Shown piece after piece: positions 17,609 to 29,358 of a stretch of DNA of 64,000 nt (position 1 is the stretch's first letter; each line of letters begins with the position of its first letter). Under the pieces are notes generated by a model. That model was not told the DNA's origin, ran no database searches, and saw only the letters and a program-made list of their open reading frames with translations. Origin of the DNA: Streptomyces sp. YIM 121038 (GTDB taxonomy: Bacteria; Actinomycetota; Actinomycetes; Streptomycetales; Streptomycetaceae); NCBI RefSeq assembly GCF_006088715.1, contig NZ_CP030771.1, forward strand, positions 2,914,001 to 2,978,000. Direction: 5' to 3'. The position numbers and the translations under genes were made by a program.

Positions 17609-19153
17609 GTGACTGCTCTGACTCTCAGCACCGCCGCCGCGTCCGGCCTGCGTGCCGACGCGATCGTCGTCGGTGTCGCGAAGGGCGCCAAGGGACCGGT
17701 CGTGGCCCCTGGCGCCGAGTCCGTGGACAAGGCGTACGACGGCAAGCTCGCGTCCGTCCTGGAGACCCTCGGTGCCTCGGGCGCCGAGGGTGAGGCGACG
17801 AAGCTGCCCGCGCCGTCCGGCTTCAAGGCGCCGGTGATCCTGGCAGTCGGCCTCGGCGCGGTCCCCGAGAAGGACCAGGCTTATGACGCGGAGGTGCTGC
17901 GCCGGGCCGCCGGTGTCGCCGCGCGCGCTCTGGCCGGTTCGAAGAAGGCCGCGTTCGCGCTGCCCCTGGAGTCCGCCGCCGACGCGGGCGCGATCGCCGA
18001 GGGCGCGCTCCTCGGCGCCTACGCCTTCGACGCCTACAAGGGCACCGCCGACGCCAAGGACGCCAAGGCCAAGAAGGGTGCCAAGGACGCCAAGGGCCCG
18101 CTCCCCGAGGCCGCCCTGCTCGGCGGCAAGCCGCGCGACAAGGCCTACAAGGCCGCCGTCGAGCGCGCCCTGGCCGTCGCCGAGGAGCTCAACCGCGCCC
18201 GCGACCTGATCAACACCCCGCCGAACGACCTCTACCCCGAGGCGTTCGCCGCGGTGGCCCAGGCCGCCGGCAAGGAGCACGGCATCAAGGTGCAGGTGCT
18301 CGACGAGAAGGCGCTCGCCAAGGGCGGCTACGGCGGCCTCCTCGGCGTCGGCGCGGGCTCGGCCGCCCCGCCGCGCCTGGTCAAGCTGTCGTACACCTCG
18401 TCCAAGGCGAAGAAGCACCTGGCCCTCGTCGGCAAGGGCATCACGTACGACTCGGGCGGCATCTCGCTGAAGCCCGCGGGCCACAACGAGACCATGAAGT
18501 GCGACATGAGCGGCGCCGCCGCCGTGTTCGCGGCCGTGGTCGCCGTCGCGCGCCTCGGCCTGGAGGTCAACGTCACCGGCTGGCTGGCCCTCGCCGAGAA
18601 CATGCCGTCCGGCTCGGCCACCCGACCGGGCGACGTCCTGCGCATGTACAGCGGCAAGACGGTGGAGGTCCTGAACACCGACGCCGAGGGCCGTCTGGTC
18701 CTGGCCGACGCGCTCACCAAGGCCTCGGAGGACAAGCCCGACGCGATCGTCGACGTGGCGACGCTGACCGGCGCCATGGTCCTGGCCCTGGGCGACCGCA
18801 CCTTCGGCATCATGGCCAACGACGACGCCTTCCGCACGTCGATCCACGAGATCGCCGAGGAGGTCGGCGAGCCGTCCTGGCCGATGCCGATGCCCGAGCA
18901 CCTGCGCAAGGGCATGGACTCCCCCACCGCCGACATCGCCAACATGGGCGAGCGCATGGGCGGCGGCCTGGTCGCGGGCCTGTTCCTGAAGGAGTTCGTG
19001 GGCGAGGGCATCACCTGGGCCCACCTGGACATCGCGGGCCCCGCCTTCCACGAGGGCGCCCCGTACGGCTACACCCCCAAGGGCGGCACCGGCTCCGCCG
19101 TCCGCACCCTGGTGCGTCTCGCGGAGCGCACCGCCGCGGGCGACCTCGGCTGA
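17609..19153 (+). CDS. pepA: leucyl aminopeptidase (M17)
   Basis: 514 residues, GTG start. A cytosolic two-metal exopeptidase that removes N-terminal residues from peptides and acts as a hexamer. The catalytic domain shows the metal and active-site motifs VGKGITYDSGG and NTDAEGRLVLADAL (M17 signature), with MKCDMSGAAAV between them. A Lys/Ala/Asp-rich insertion (about residues 148-170) looks like a charged linker typical of actinobacterial versions. Monocistronic, ending before a strong hairpin. Confidence 0.95.
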   Translation: MTALTLSTAAASGLRADAIVVGVAKGAKGPVVAPGAESVDKAYDGKLASVLETLGASGAEGEATKLPAPSGFKAPVILAVGLGAVPEKDQAYDAEVLRRAAGVAARALAGSKKAAFALPLESAADAGAIAEGALLGAYAFDAYKGTADAKDAKAKKGAKDAKGPLPEAALLGGKPRDKAYKAAVERALAVAEELNRARDLINTPPNDLYPEAFAAVAQAAGKEHGIKVQVLDEKALAKGGYGGLLGVGAGSAAPPRLVKLSYTSSKAKKHLALVGKGITYDSGGISLKPAGHNETMKCDMSGAAAVFAAVVAVARLGLEVNVTGWLALAENMPSGSATRPGDVLRMYSGKTVEVLNTDAEGRLVLADALTKASEDKPDAIVDVATLTGAMVLALGDRTFGIMANDDAFRTSIHEIAEEVGEPSWPMPMPEHLRKGMDSPTADIANMGERMGGGLVAGLFLKEFVGEGITWAHLDIAGPAFHEGAPYGYTPKGGTGSAVRTLVRLAERTAAGDLG

Positions 19154-19164
19154 GCAGCCACTGA

Positions 19165-19203
19165 CGTACGGCCCCGGGGCGCCCTCGCCCGCGGGGCCGT
19201 ACG
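19165..19203 (+). terminator. terminator after pepA
   Basis: A perfect 12-bp stem (19165-19176 with 19192-19203) with a 15-base loop starts 12 bases after the pepA stop. The following 288 bases up to lpd hold no gene; they carry the lpd promoter and a CGTACGTGCGTACG patch near 19280. Confidence 0.65.
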
Positions 19204-19491
19204 CGTCGGTACCGCTCCCCGGCCCGCTCGTCCCGCACCAGCCGCACCTCCCGCACCGGGATTTCGCTGTCGATGAAATCCGTACGTGCGTACGTGGTCC
19301 TGACCTCCGGCGGAGACCGATCAGCCCGGCCCGGCGTCCCGCCTGCCGCCGACAAGTGCGAAGATGGGTTCTCGGCAGGACAGGGCCCCCACCACAGGGC
19401 CGAAGAAGAGCGGCCGTATACCAGCCGACCGACCGGTCGTCCCCGGCAATGAGGGGTCCGGCGCACGGCGCACATGCATGGAGGACGTGAC

Positions 19492-20880
19492 GTGGCGAAC
19501 GACGCCAGCACCGTTTTCGACCTAGTGATCCTCGGCGGTGGTAGCGGCGGTTACGCCGCGGCCCTGCGCGCGTCGCAGCTGGGTCTCGACGTCGCACTGA
19601 TCGAGAAGAACAAGCTCGGCGGCACCTGCCTGCACAACGGCTGCATCCCGACGAAGGCGCTGCTGCACGCCGGCGAGGTCGCCGACTCGGCGCGCGAGGC
19701 CGGCCAGTTCGGTGTCAAGGCCACCTTCGAGGGCATCGACATCAACGCCGTCCACAAGTACAAGGACGACGTCATCGCGGGCCTGTACAAGGGCCTGCAG
19801 GGTCTGGTGGCCTCCCGCAAGGTCACCTACATCGAGGGCGAGGGCCGCGTGTCGTCCCCGACCTCCGTCGACGTGAACGGCCAGCGGATCCAGGGTCGCC
19901 ACCTCCTCCTGGCGACCGGTTCCGTGCCGAAGTCCCTGCCGGGCCTGGAGATCGACGGCAACCGCATCATCTCCTCGGACCACGCGCTGACCCTGGACCG
20001 CGTGCCGCAGTCCGCGATCATCCTGGGCGGCGGCGTCATCGGCGTCGAGTTCGCCTCGGCGTGGAAGTCCTTCGGCACCGACGTCACGGTCGTCGAGGGC
20101 CTGAAGCACCTCGTGCCCGCCGAGGACGAGAACAGCTCCAAGCTGCTCGAGCGCGCCTTCCGCAAGCGCGGCATCAAGTTCAACCTCGGCACCTTCTTCG
20201 AGAAGGCGGAGTACACCGAGAACGGCGTGCGCGTCACCCTCGCCGACGGCAAGACCTTCGAGGCCGAGGTGCTGCTGGTGGCCATCGGCCGCGGCCCGGT
20301 CTCCCAGGGCCTCGGGTACGAGGAGCAGGGCGTCGCCATGGACCGCGGCTACGTCCTGGTCGACGAGTACATGCGCACGAACGTCCCGACGATCTCCGCC
20401 GTCGGCGACCTCGTCCCCACCCTCCAGCTCGCGCACGTCGGCTTCGCCGAGGGCATCCTGGTGGCGGAGCGCCTGGCCGGTCTGAAGACCGTGCCGATCG
20501 ACTACGACGGCGTGCCGCGGGTGACGTACTGCCACCCCGAGGTCGCGTCGGTCGGCATCACCGAGGCGAAGGCCAAGGAGATCTACGGCGCGGACAAGGT
20601 CGTCGCCCTCAAGTACAACCTGGCGGGCAACGGCAAGAGCAAGATCCTCAAGACCGCGGGCGAGATCAAGCTCGTCCAGGTCAAGGACGGTGCCGTGGTC
20701 GGCGTCCACATGGTCGGCGACCGCATGGGTGAGCAGGTGGGCGAGGCCCAGCTGGTCTACAACTGGGAGGCTCTGCCCGCCGAGGTGGCGCAGCTCATCC
20801 ACGCCCACCCGACGCAGAACGAGGCGCTCGGCGAGGCCCACCTCGCCCTCGCCGGCAAGCCCCTGCACTCCCACGACTGA
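19492..20880 (+). CDS. lpdA: dihydrolipoyl dehydrogenase (E3)
   Basis: 462 residues from the GTG at 19492, chosen because GAGGAC lies just upstream and it gives the family N-terminus MANDASTVFDLVILGGGSGG (FAD-binding GxGxxG). The redox-active disulfide is GGTCLHNGCIP. An NAD-binding GGGVIGVEFAS and a C-terminal HAHPTQNEALGE with the catalytic His-Glu complete the enzyme. It reoxidises dihydrolipoamide for the pyruvate and 2-oxoglutarate dehydrogenase complexes, and the E2 gene follows 100 bases later. Confidence 0.96.
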   Translation: MANDASTVFDLVILGGGSGGYAAALRASQLGLDVALIEKNKLGGTCLHNGCIPTKALLHAGEVADSAREAGQFGVKATFEGIDINAVHKYKDDVIAGLYKGLQGLVASRKVTYIEGEGRVSSPTSVDVNGQRIQGRHLLLATGSVPKSLPGLEIDGNRIISSDHALTLDRVPQSAIILGGGVIGVEFASAWKSFGTDVTVVEGLKHLVPAEDENSSKLLERAFRKRGIKFNLGTFFEKAEYTENGVRVTLADGKTFEAEVLLVAIGRGPVSQGLGYEEQGVAMDRGYVLVDEYMRTNVPTISAVGDLVPTLQLAHVGFAEGILVAERLAGLKTVPIDYDGVPRVTYCHPEVASVGITEAKAKEIYGADKVVALKYNLAGNGKSKILKTAGEIKLVQVKDGAVVGVHMVGDRMGEQVGEAQLVYNWEALPAEVAQLIHAHPTQNEALGEAHLALAGKPLHSHD

Positions 20881-20980
20881 CCTTCAGTCCACGGACGCGA
20901 CCGACCACAGACTTCTTCCCCGCGCTCTCGGCTACGCTCGAGCAGGGGAGACCCCATTTTCGTAAGGAGCAACCGAAACC

Positions 20981-22735
20981 ATGGCGGTTTCCGTATCCCT
21001 TCCGGCGCTCGGCGAGAGCGTCACCGAGGGCACTGTCACCCGTTGGCTGAAGGCCGAAGGCGAGCGCGTCGAGGCCGACGAGCCGCTGCTCGAGGTGTCG
21101 ACCGACAAGGTCGACACCGAGATCCCCTCGCCCGCCGCGGGCATCCTGGCCTCCATCAAGGTCGCCGAGGACGAGACCGTTGAGGTCGGCGCCGAGCTGG
21201 CCGTCATCGACGACGGCTCCGGCGCTCCCGCCGAGGCCCCGGCCCCCGCCGCCGAGCCCGCTCCGGCCGCCGAGCCCGCCCCGGCGCCCGCCGCCGAGGC
21301 CCCGGCCGCTCCGGCCGCCCCCGCCGAGGCGCCCGCCGCCCCGGCCGGCGGCGCCGCCGAGGGCACCGACGTCACGCTGCCCGCGCTCGGCGAGTCCGTC
21401 ACCGAGGGCACCGTCACCCGCTGGCTGAAGGAGGTCGGCGAGGAGGTCTCGGCCGACGAGCCCCTCCTCGAGGTCTCCACCGACAAGGTCGACACCGAGA
21501 TCCCCGCGCCGGTCTCCGGCGTGCTGCTCGAGATCACCGTCGCCGAGGACGAGACCGCCGAGGTCGGCGCGAAGCTCGCCGTCATCGGTGCCGCCGGTGC
21601 CGCCCCCGCGGCCGCTCCGGCCGCCGCCCCGGCCGCCCCCGCCGAGGCCCCGGCACCCGCCCCGGCCCAGCCTGCCGCTCCGGCCGCTCCCGCTCCCGCT
21701 CCGGCCCCGGCCCAGCCCGCGGCCCCCGCCGCTCCGGCTCCGGCTCCGGCCAAGGCCGCCGCTCCGGCCGCCCCGGCCCCGGCCCCGGCCACCCCGGCCG
21801 ACGACGGCGCCTACGTCACCCCGCTGGTGCGCAAGCTCGCCGCCGAGAACGGCGTGGACCTGGGCTCGGTCAAGGGCACCGGCGTCGGTGGCCGCATCCG
21901 CAAGCAGGACGTGCTCGCCGCCGCCGAGGCCGCGAAGGCCACCCCGGCTCCGGCTCCCGCCCCGGCCGCCGCCCCGGCCGCGTCGAAGGCCCCGGCCCTC
22001 GAGGTGTCCCCGCTGCGCGGTCAGACGGTCAAGATGACCCGCATGCGCAAGGTCATCGGCGACAACATGATGAAGGCGCTGCACGGCCAGGCCCAGCTCT
22101 CCAGCGTGGTCGAGGTCGACATCACCAAGCTGATGAAGCTGCGCGCCAAGGCCAAGGACGGCTTCGCCGCCCGCGAGGGCGTCAAGCTCTCCCCGATGCC
22201 GTTCTTCGTCAAGGCGGCGGCGCAGGCGCTGAAGGCCCACCCGGTCGTCAACGCCCGCATCAACGAGGACGAGGGCACCATCACCTACTTCGACTCGGAG
22301 AACATCGGCATCGCCGTGGACTCCGAGAAGGGCCTGATGACCCCGGTCATCAAGGGTGCCGGTGACCTGAACCTGGCCGGCATCGCCAAGGCGACCGCCG
22401 ACCTGGCCAACAAGGTCCGCGCCAGCAAGATCACCCCGGACGAGCTGTCCGGCGCGACCTTCACCATCTCCAACACCGGCTCGCGCGGCGCGCTGTTCGA
22501 CACGATCATCGTGCCGCCGAACCAGGTCGCCATCCTGGGCATCGGTGCCACGGTCAAGCGCCCGGTGGTCATCAACCACCCGGACCTCGGCGAGACCATC
22601 GCCGTGCGCGACATGACCTACGTGACGCTGTCCTACGACCACCGTCTGGTGGACGGCGCGGACGCCGCCCGTTACCTGACCACGGTCAAGGCGATCCTGG
22701 AAGCGGGCGAGTTCGAGGTCGAGCTCGGCCTGTAA
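20981..22735 (+). CDS. sucB: dihydrolipoamide acyltransferase (E2) with two lipoyl domains
   Basis: 584 residues, AAGGAG upstream of the ATG. Two lipoyl domains (about 1-76 and 125-202), each with the lipoyl-lysine motif STDKVDTE, are separated and followed by long Ala/Pro swinging arms. A peripheral subunit-binding domain (about 275-310) and the catalytic domain (about 340-584, ending near [11 protein letters not shown] with the active His) follow. In actinobacteria such an E2 can serve a shared pyruvate/2-oxoglutarate complex; the substrate cannot be decided from sequence alone. lpdA, aceE, lipB and lipA in this window supply its partners. Confidence 0.93.
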   Translation: MAVSVSLPALGESVTEGTVTRWLKAEGERVEADEPLLEVSTDKVDTEIPSPAAGILASIKVAEDETVEVGAELAVIDDGSGAPAEAPAPAAEPAPAAEPAPAPAAEAPAAPAAPAEAPAAPAGGAAEGTDVTLPALGESVTEGTVTRWLKEVGEEVSADEPLLEVSTDKVDTEIPAPVSGVLLEITVAEDETAEVGAKLAVIGAAGAAPAAAPAAAPAAPAEAPAPAPAQPAAPAAPAPAPAPAQPAAPAAPAPAPAKAAAPAAPAPAPATPADDGAYVTPLVRKLAAENGVDLGSVKGTGVGGRIRKQDVLAAAEAAKATPAPAPAPAAAPAASKAPALEVSPLRGQTVKMTRMRKVIGDNMMKALHGQAQLSSVVEVDITKLMKLRAKAKDGFAAREGVKLSPMPFFVKAAAQALKAHPVVNARINEDEGTITYFDSENIGIAVDSEKGLMTPVIKGAGDLNLAGIAKATADLANKVRASKITPDELSGATFTISNTGSRGALFDTIIVPPNQVAILGIGATVKRPVVINHPDLGETIAVRDMTYVTLSYDHRLVDGADAARYLTTVKAILEAGEFEVELGL

Positions 22736-22771
22736 GGGTCCGGAGACGGACTGTAAGACTCGTCTCATCGG

Positions 22772-22815
22772 CGGCTGCGCCCCCGTCCGGAGGTTTCCGG
22801 ACGGGGGCGCAGCCG
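22772..22815 (+). terminator. strong terminator after sucB
   Basis: A perfect 20-bp stem (22772-22791 with 22796-22815) closes on a GGTT tetraloop, 37 bases after the sucB stop, and is followed by TATTG. It separates the lpdA-sucB unit from the regulator gene. Confidence 0.9.
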
Positions 22816-22861
22816 TATTGTCTAGAGGTCGCCCGTAGTAGCCGACCTCCGGAGCCCCCAT

Positions 22862-23506
22862 ATGACCGCGCCCGTCATTCACTCGCTGCGCGAACAGATT
22901 CGCGAGCACATTGTGGAAGGCATCGTCAGCGGTCGCTGGAAGCCGGGCGAGCGGATCGTGGAGCGGCGCATCGCCGTCGAGCTGGAGGTCAGCCAGACGC
23001 CGGTGCGCGAGGCCCTGCGGGAGCTGGAGTCCCTGCGCCTGATCGAGTCCGCGCCCAACAAGGGCGTGCGCGTGCGGAACCTCTCCGCGGCCGACCTGGA
23101 GGAGAGCTACCCCGTCCGGGCGGGCCTGGAGGCCATCGCGGCCGAGCTCGCCGCCGACGGGCTCGCGGCGGACTGCTCGGCCCTGGAGCCGCACGTCGCC
23201 GCCCTGTATGAGGCGGACCGGGCGAGCGACGGCACCGGGCAGGTGCGGCACACGGTCGCCTTCCACCGCGAGATGGTGCGGGCGGCGGGCAACTCGGTGC
23301 TCCTGCACACCTGGGAGGGGCTCGGCATCGAGGTCTTCACCGCGCTCTCCATCCGCTGGCTCGGCACCGTCCAGCAGTCGTACGCGGAGGAGCACGAGGC
23401 CCTCGTCCAGGCGTTCCGGCGCCGTGACCCCCGGATCGCGGAGCTGGTGAAGGCCCATGTCCTCGGCTGCGCGCCCCGGCCCGACGGTGACGCTCATCCC
23501 GAGTGA
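22862..23506 (+). CDS. GntR-family regulator, FadR/FCD subgroup
   Basis: 214 residues. An N-terminal winged helix (about 8-72) has the GntR signature LEVSQTPVREALRELESLRLI; the C-terminal all-helical FCD domain (about 80-205) carries the metal/effector His and Asp residues (RHTVAFHREMVRAAGN). FCD regulators usually sense carboxylates such as pyruvate, lactate or fatty acyl-CoA. Its place between the E2 and E1 genes, with a palindrome in the aceE promoter, suggests it controls pyruvate dehydrogenase (inference). Confidence 0.92.
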   Translation: MTAPVIHSLREQIREHIVEGIVSGRWKPGERIVERRIAVELEVSQTPVREALRELESLRLIESAPNKGVRVRNLSAADLEESYPVRAGLEAIAAELAADGLAADCSALEPHVAALYEADRASDGTGQVRHTVAFHREMVRAAGNSVLLHTWEGLGIEVFTALSIRWLGTVQQSYAEEHEALVQAFRRRDPRIAELVKAHVLGCAPRPDGDAHPE

Positions 23507-23625
23507 GCCGCGCTCATACGTCGCCCCACCTGCGCGAATCCGATGAATCCAAGGCACCCGGTGCCCTGCACCCTGGCACCCTGTGCCTACTTTTGCCCCG
23601 AGAGGGAAGTTTTCCGCTCAACGCT

Positions 23626-23655
23626 TTGATCGATCATCGATCGCTGGCTTACAGT
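23626..23655 (+). promoter_or_regulatory. aceE promoter with overlapping 15-bp palindrome
   Basis: TTGATC (23626-23631) and TACAGT (23650-23655) are spaced by 18 bases, like a housekeeping promoter, 128 bases before the aceE start. The palindrome GATCGAT-C-ATCGATC (23628-23642) overlaps the -35 and part of the spacer, the usual place for a repressor site. The neighbouring GntR protein is the obvious candidate to bind it. Confidence 0.55.
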
Positions 23656-23783
23656 CGACGACGGGCTCCCACCGGGGCCCCACGCCCTGTCCTGCCAAAG
23701 ACCTAGGGCACCCCCGACCCTTTCCGTTAAGGGCCCCCGCCCGACCAGGCACGGGAACCCCTCCGACTCAGGAAGGCGGCGTA

Positions 23784-26489
<2,706 letters not shown>

Positions 26490-26506
26490 GCCTCCGGCTC
26501 GGTACG

Positions 26507-26553
26507 AGGGGTGCGGGGGTCCTGCCCGGGGTGGGCAGGACCCCCGCACCCCT
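26507..26553 (+). terminator. strong terminator after aceE
   Basis: A perfect 21-bp stem (26507-26527 with 26533-26553) with a 5-base loop starts 18 bases after the aceE stop and is followed by CTGTTTG. Confidence 0.9.
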
Positions 26554-26677
26554 CTGTTTGCGCCGCTGACGCGGCGGTTTCTCCCACCCGCCCACCCGTG
26601 ACCCCACGGCTTCGCGGGGTGCGGGTCCGACGCGGAGCGCTTTCCCGCCGTCCTCGCGCGCGCGGCATGATGGGGGC

Positions 26678-27655
26678 ATGCGTGCTGCCCGGCTTATCAA
26701 GATGGTGTTGCTGCTGCAGGCGCGGGCCTCGATGACCGCGGGCGAGCTCGCGGCCGAGCTCGAGGTGTCGGAGCGGACCATCACACGGGACGCGCAGGCG
26801 CTCTCGGAGGCGGGCGTGCCGGTGTACGCGGACCGGGGGCGGGCCGGGGGCTACCGGCTGATCGGGGGCTACCGGACCCGGCTCACCGGGCTCGCCCGCA
26901 GCGAGGCGGAGGCCCTGTTCCTGTCGGGCGTGCCGGGGGCGCTGCGCGAGATGGGCCTGGAGGACGCCGCGTCCGCGGCCCGCCTCAAGGTGTCCGCCGC
27001 CCTCCTGCCCTCCCTGAGCGACGCCTCCCAGAACGCGGCGCAGCGCTTCCACCTGGACGCCCCGGGCTGGTTCAAGGAGACCCCGGCCCCGGAGCTGCTG
27101 CCCGCCGTGGCCGACGCGGTGTGGGACGACCGCCGCGTCATCGCCCGCTACCGCCGCCAGGACAGCGAGGTGGAGCGGGAGTTGGAGCCGTACGGCCTCG
27201 TCCTGAAGGCAGGTGTCTGGTACCTGTGCGCCCGTGTCCCGGACACCGGTTCCTTCCGGGTGTACCGCGTCGACCGCTTCACGGCCCTCTCCTCGGCCGC
27301 CTCCGGCGACGACCGCTTCGTACGGGACGAGGAGTTCGACCTGCCCGGCTTCTGGGAGGAGCGGGCCGCGCAGTTCGCGCGGGCCATCCTGCGGGACGAG
27401 GCCGTGCTCAGGCTGTCGCCCGACGGGGCCCGGCAGCTTCCGTACGTCACGGACCGCGCCGCCGCCCACGAGGCCCTCGACGGCGCCGAACCCGACGAGC
27501 GGGGCCGGGTGACCGTCACCCTGCCCGTCGAGTCCCCCGTCGTCGCGTACACGCAGATGCTCGCGCTGGGCCCGGAGGTGGAGGTCCTGGAGCCGCCTGA
27601 GCTGCGCGAGCGGCTCGCGGCCACGGCGGCGCGGATGGCCGAGCTCTACCGGTGA
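26678..27655 (+). CDS. WYL-domain transcriptional regulator
   Basis: 325 residues. The N-terminal HTH_11 winged helix (about 5-60) contains MTAGELAAELEVSERTITRDAQALSEAGVPVYAD. The WYL domain (about 140-220) has the pattern around EPYGLVLKAGVWYLCARV, where the usual WYL is VWYL, and a WCX-like C-terminal extension follows. WYL proteins bind nucleic acid or nucleotide-type ligands and act as activators or repressors. It converges on the SDR gene; its targets are unknown. Confidence 0.92.
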   Translation: MRAARLIKMVLLLQARASMTAGELAAELEVSERTITRDAQALSEAGVPVYADRGRAGGYRLIGGYRTRLTGLARSEAEALFLSGVPGALREMGLEDAASAARLKVSAALLPSLSDASQNAAQRFHLDAPGWFKETPAPELLPAVADAVWDDRRVIARYRRQDSEVERELEPYGLVLKAGVWYLCARVPDTGSFRVYRVDRFTALSSAASGDDRFVRDEEFDLPGFWEERAAQFARAILRDEAVLRLSPDGARQLPYVTDRAAAHEALDGAEPDERGRVTVTLPVESPVVAYTQMLALGPEVEVLEPPELRERLAATAARMAELYR

Positions 27656-27687
27656 CGGCCGCCCCGTGACGGCCGCCCCGTGACGAC

Positions 27688-28623
27688 CTACCGGTAGTCG
27701 GTCACGTCCGCGGTCGGGCTCTCCTGGTCGACCTCCGTGATGTACCGCCAGGCGTCCGGCGCCGAGCCGTCCACGTCCGTGAAGCCGTACTCCTTGGCGA
27801 GCCCGCCGCTGGAGAGCGACTGGCCGTTGAAGCGCGCCACCTCGGGGTCGGCGGCGAGCGCGGCGAGGGCGCGGCCGACGTACGTGGGGGTCTCGGAGAT
27901 CGCGAAGTGCGGGTTCTGCTTGGTGCCTTCGTGCCAGTTCTCCTCGGTGACCTTGAAGTACGTGTCGAGCATGGCCTCCGAGCGCAGCCAGCCCGGCGTC
28001 AGGCAGACCGCCGTGCAGCCGTACTCCGTGAGCTCCTCGGCGAGCGCGCGGGCCATCCGCAGCGGGGCCGCCTTGGCGAGGTCGTAGTAGTAGGGCTTGC
28101 GGTAGCGCTTGTTGTACTCCTCGGTGCCGTCGGTGACCTCGACGACCAGGCCGCCCTCGTTGCGGACGAGCAGCGGCAGCGCGAAGCGGCTGGTCACGAT
28201 GTGGGTCTCGACGCCGAGGCGCAGGATGCGCAGGCCCTTGTCGAGGTCGTGCTCCCACATCTTCTTGTCCCACTCGACGTGGACGTCACCGCCCCAGATG
28301 TCGTTGACGAGGATGTCGAGGCGGTGCTGCTCCTTGTCGATGCGGTCCACGAGCGCCCTGACCTGCTCGGGGTCGAGGTGGTCGGTGGGGACGGCGATGC
28401 CGCGGCCGCCCGCCGCGGTCACGAGTTCCGCCGTCTCCTCGATGGTCTCGCGGCTGCGGCCGACCTCGCTGACGTGCTCGCGGGTCGTGCGTCCGGTCGC
28501 GTACACGGTGGCTCCGGCCCGGCCGAGTTCCACGGCCATGGCCCGCCCGGCCCCGCGTGTGGCCCCGGCGACGAGGGCGATCTTTCCGGACAGGGGGGCC
28601 GTGGTCGTCTGTGCGTTCTCCAT
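27688..28623 (-). CDS. short-chain dehydrogenase/reductase
   Basis: 311 residues from the ATG at 28623 (MENAQTTTAPLSGKIALVAG). Rossmann cofactor motif GATRGAGRA at about residues 21-29 with a following ATGRTTRE (NADP-like basic residue), and the catalytic Tyr-Lys in YYYDLAKAA. The chain is slightly longer than a classical SDR. The substrate is unknown. An upstream start would cross into the divergent DUF4240 promoter. Confidence 0.9.
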   Translation of the reverse strand: MENAQTTTAPLSGKIALVAGATRGAGRAMAVELGRAGATVYATGRTTREHVSEVGRSRETIEETAELVTAAGGRGIAVPTDHLDPEQVRALVDRIDKEQHRLDILVNDIWGGDVHVEWDKKMWEHDLDKGLRILRLGVETHIVTSRFALPLLVRNEGGLVVEVTDGTEEYNKRYRKPYYYDLAKAAPLRMARALAEELTEYGCTAVCLTPGWLRSEAMLDTYFKVTEENWHEGTKQNPHFAISETPTYVGRALAALAADPEVARFNGQSLSSGGLAKEYGFTDVDGSAPDAWRYITEVDQESPTADVTDYR

Positions 28624-28756
28624 GGGACGAGCCTTCCACCGAAAGCCGACATCTTCTGTCGGGCTTTCCAGGGGCATGTGCACACATAACGACACAGCCG
28701 CATTCCGGAGCACTCCGCGTGCGCCCCTACCCGCCAGGGCAGATGCTTGTCCCGTG

Positions 28757-29278
28757 ATGGACGAGACGGAGTTCTGGGAGATCGTGGACAGCACCCGGGA
28801 GGCCGCCGACGGCGACCCGGAGGACCACGCCGAGCTGCTGGTCGAGCGGCTGCTCCGGGCCGACCCGGACGCCGTGCTCGACTTCGCGCGGCACTTCGAG
28901 GCCCGCTACAACCGCGCCTACCGCTGGGACCTGTGGGGCGCCGCGTGGGTGCTGCTCGACGGCGTCAGCGACGACGCCTTCGACTACTTCCGGTGCTGGC
29001 TCATCGGGCAGGGCCGCGAGGTCTTCGAGGGCGCCCTGCACGACCCGGACTCCCTGGCCGAGCTCCTCGACGACTTCGACGAGGAGCTCGACGGCGACGG
29101 CGAGGAGCTCGGCTACGCGGCCGACGAGGCGTACGAGCAGCTCACCGGTGTCGTGGCGCCGGACCTCGGCATCGCCCCCGCGCCGCCGGAGCCGGAGGGC
29201 ACCGCGATCGACTTCGAGGACGACGCGGTGCTCGCGCAGCGGTTCCCGAAGCTGTGGGAGCGGTTCGCCGCCCGCTGA
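28757..29278 (+). CDS. DUF4240 domain protein
   Basis: 173 residues from the ATG at 28757 (a GTG at 28754 is also possible). The sequence starts MDETEFWEIVDSTREAADGD and continues with RWDLWGAAWVLLDG and FDYFRCWLIGQGREVFEGAL, the DUF4240 pattern seen in many actinobacteria. Very acidic and soluble. Members often occur as immunity-like or housekeeping orphans; the function is not known. Confidence 0.85.
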   Translation: MDETEFWEIVDSTREAADGDPEDHAELLVERLLRADPDAVLDFARHFEARYNRAYRWDLWGAAWVLLDGVSDDAFDYFRCWLIGQGREVFEGALHDPDSLAELLDDFDEELDGDGEELGYAADEAYEQLTGVVAPDLGIAPAPPEPEGTAIDFEDDAVLAQRFPKLWERFAAR

Positions 29279-29358
29279 GCCCCGGCCCGCGCCCCCTCCG
29301 CGTCCCCCGTCCCCGTACCCGTCCCCCGGTGTCCCCGTCCCCTGGTGTCCTCGTCCCG

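Noticed and set aside
13484..17826. Very long open frames antisense to the lysyltransferase, cobS and pepA genes
   Set aside because: GC-rich DNA leaves antisense frames open. Their products are Arg/Pro/Ala-rich with no motifs, while the opposite strand encodes complete recognisable proteins.
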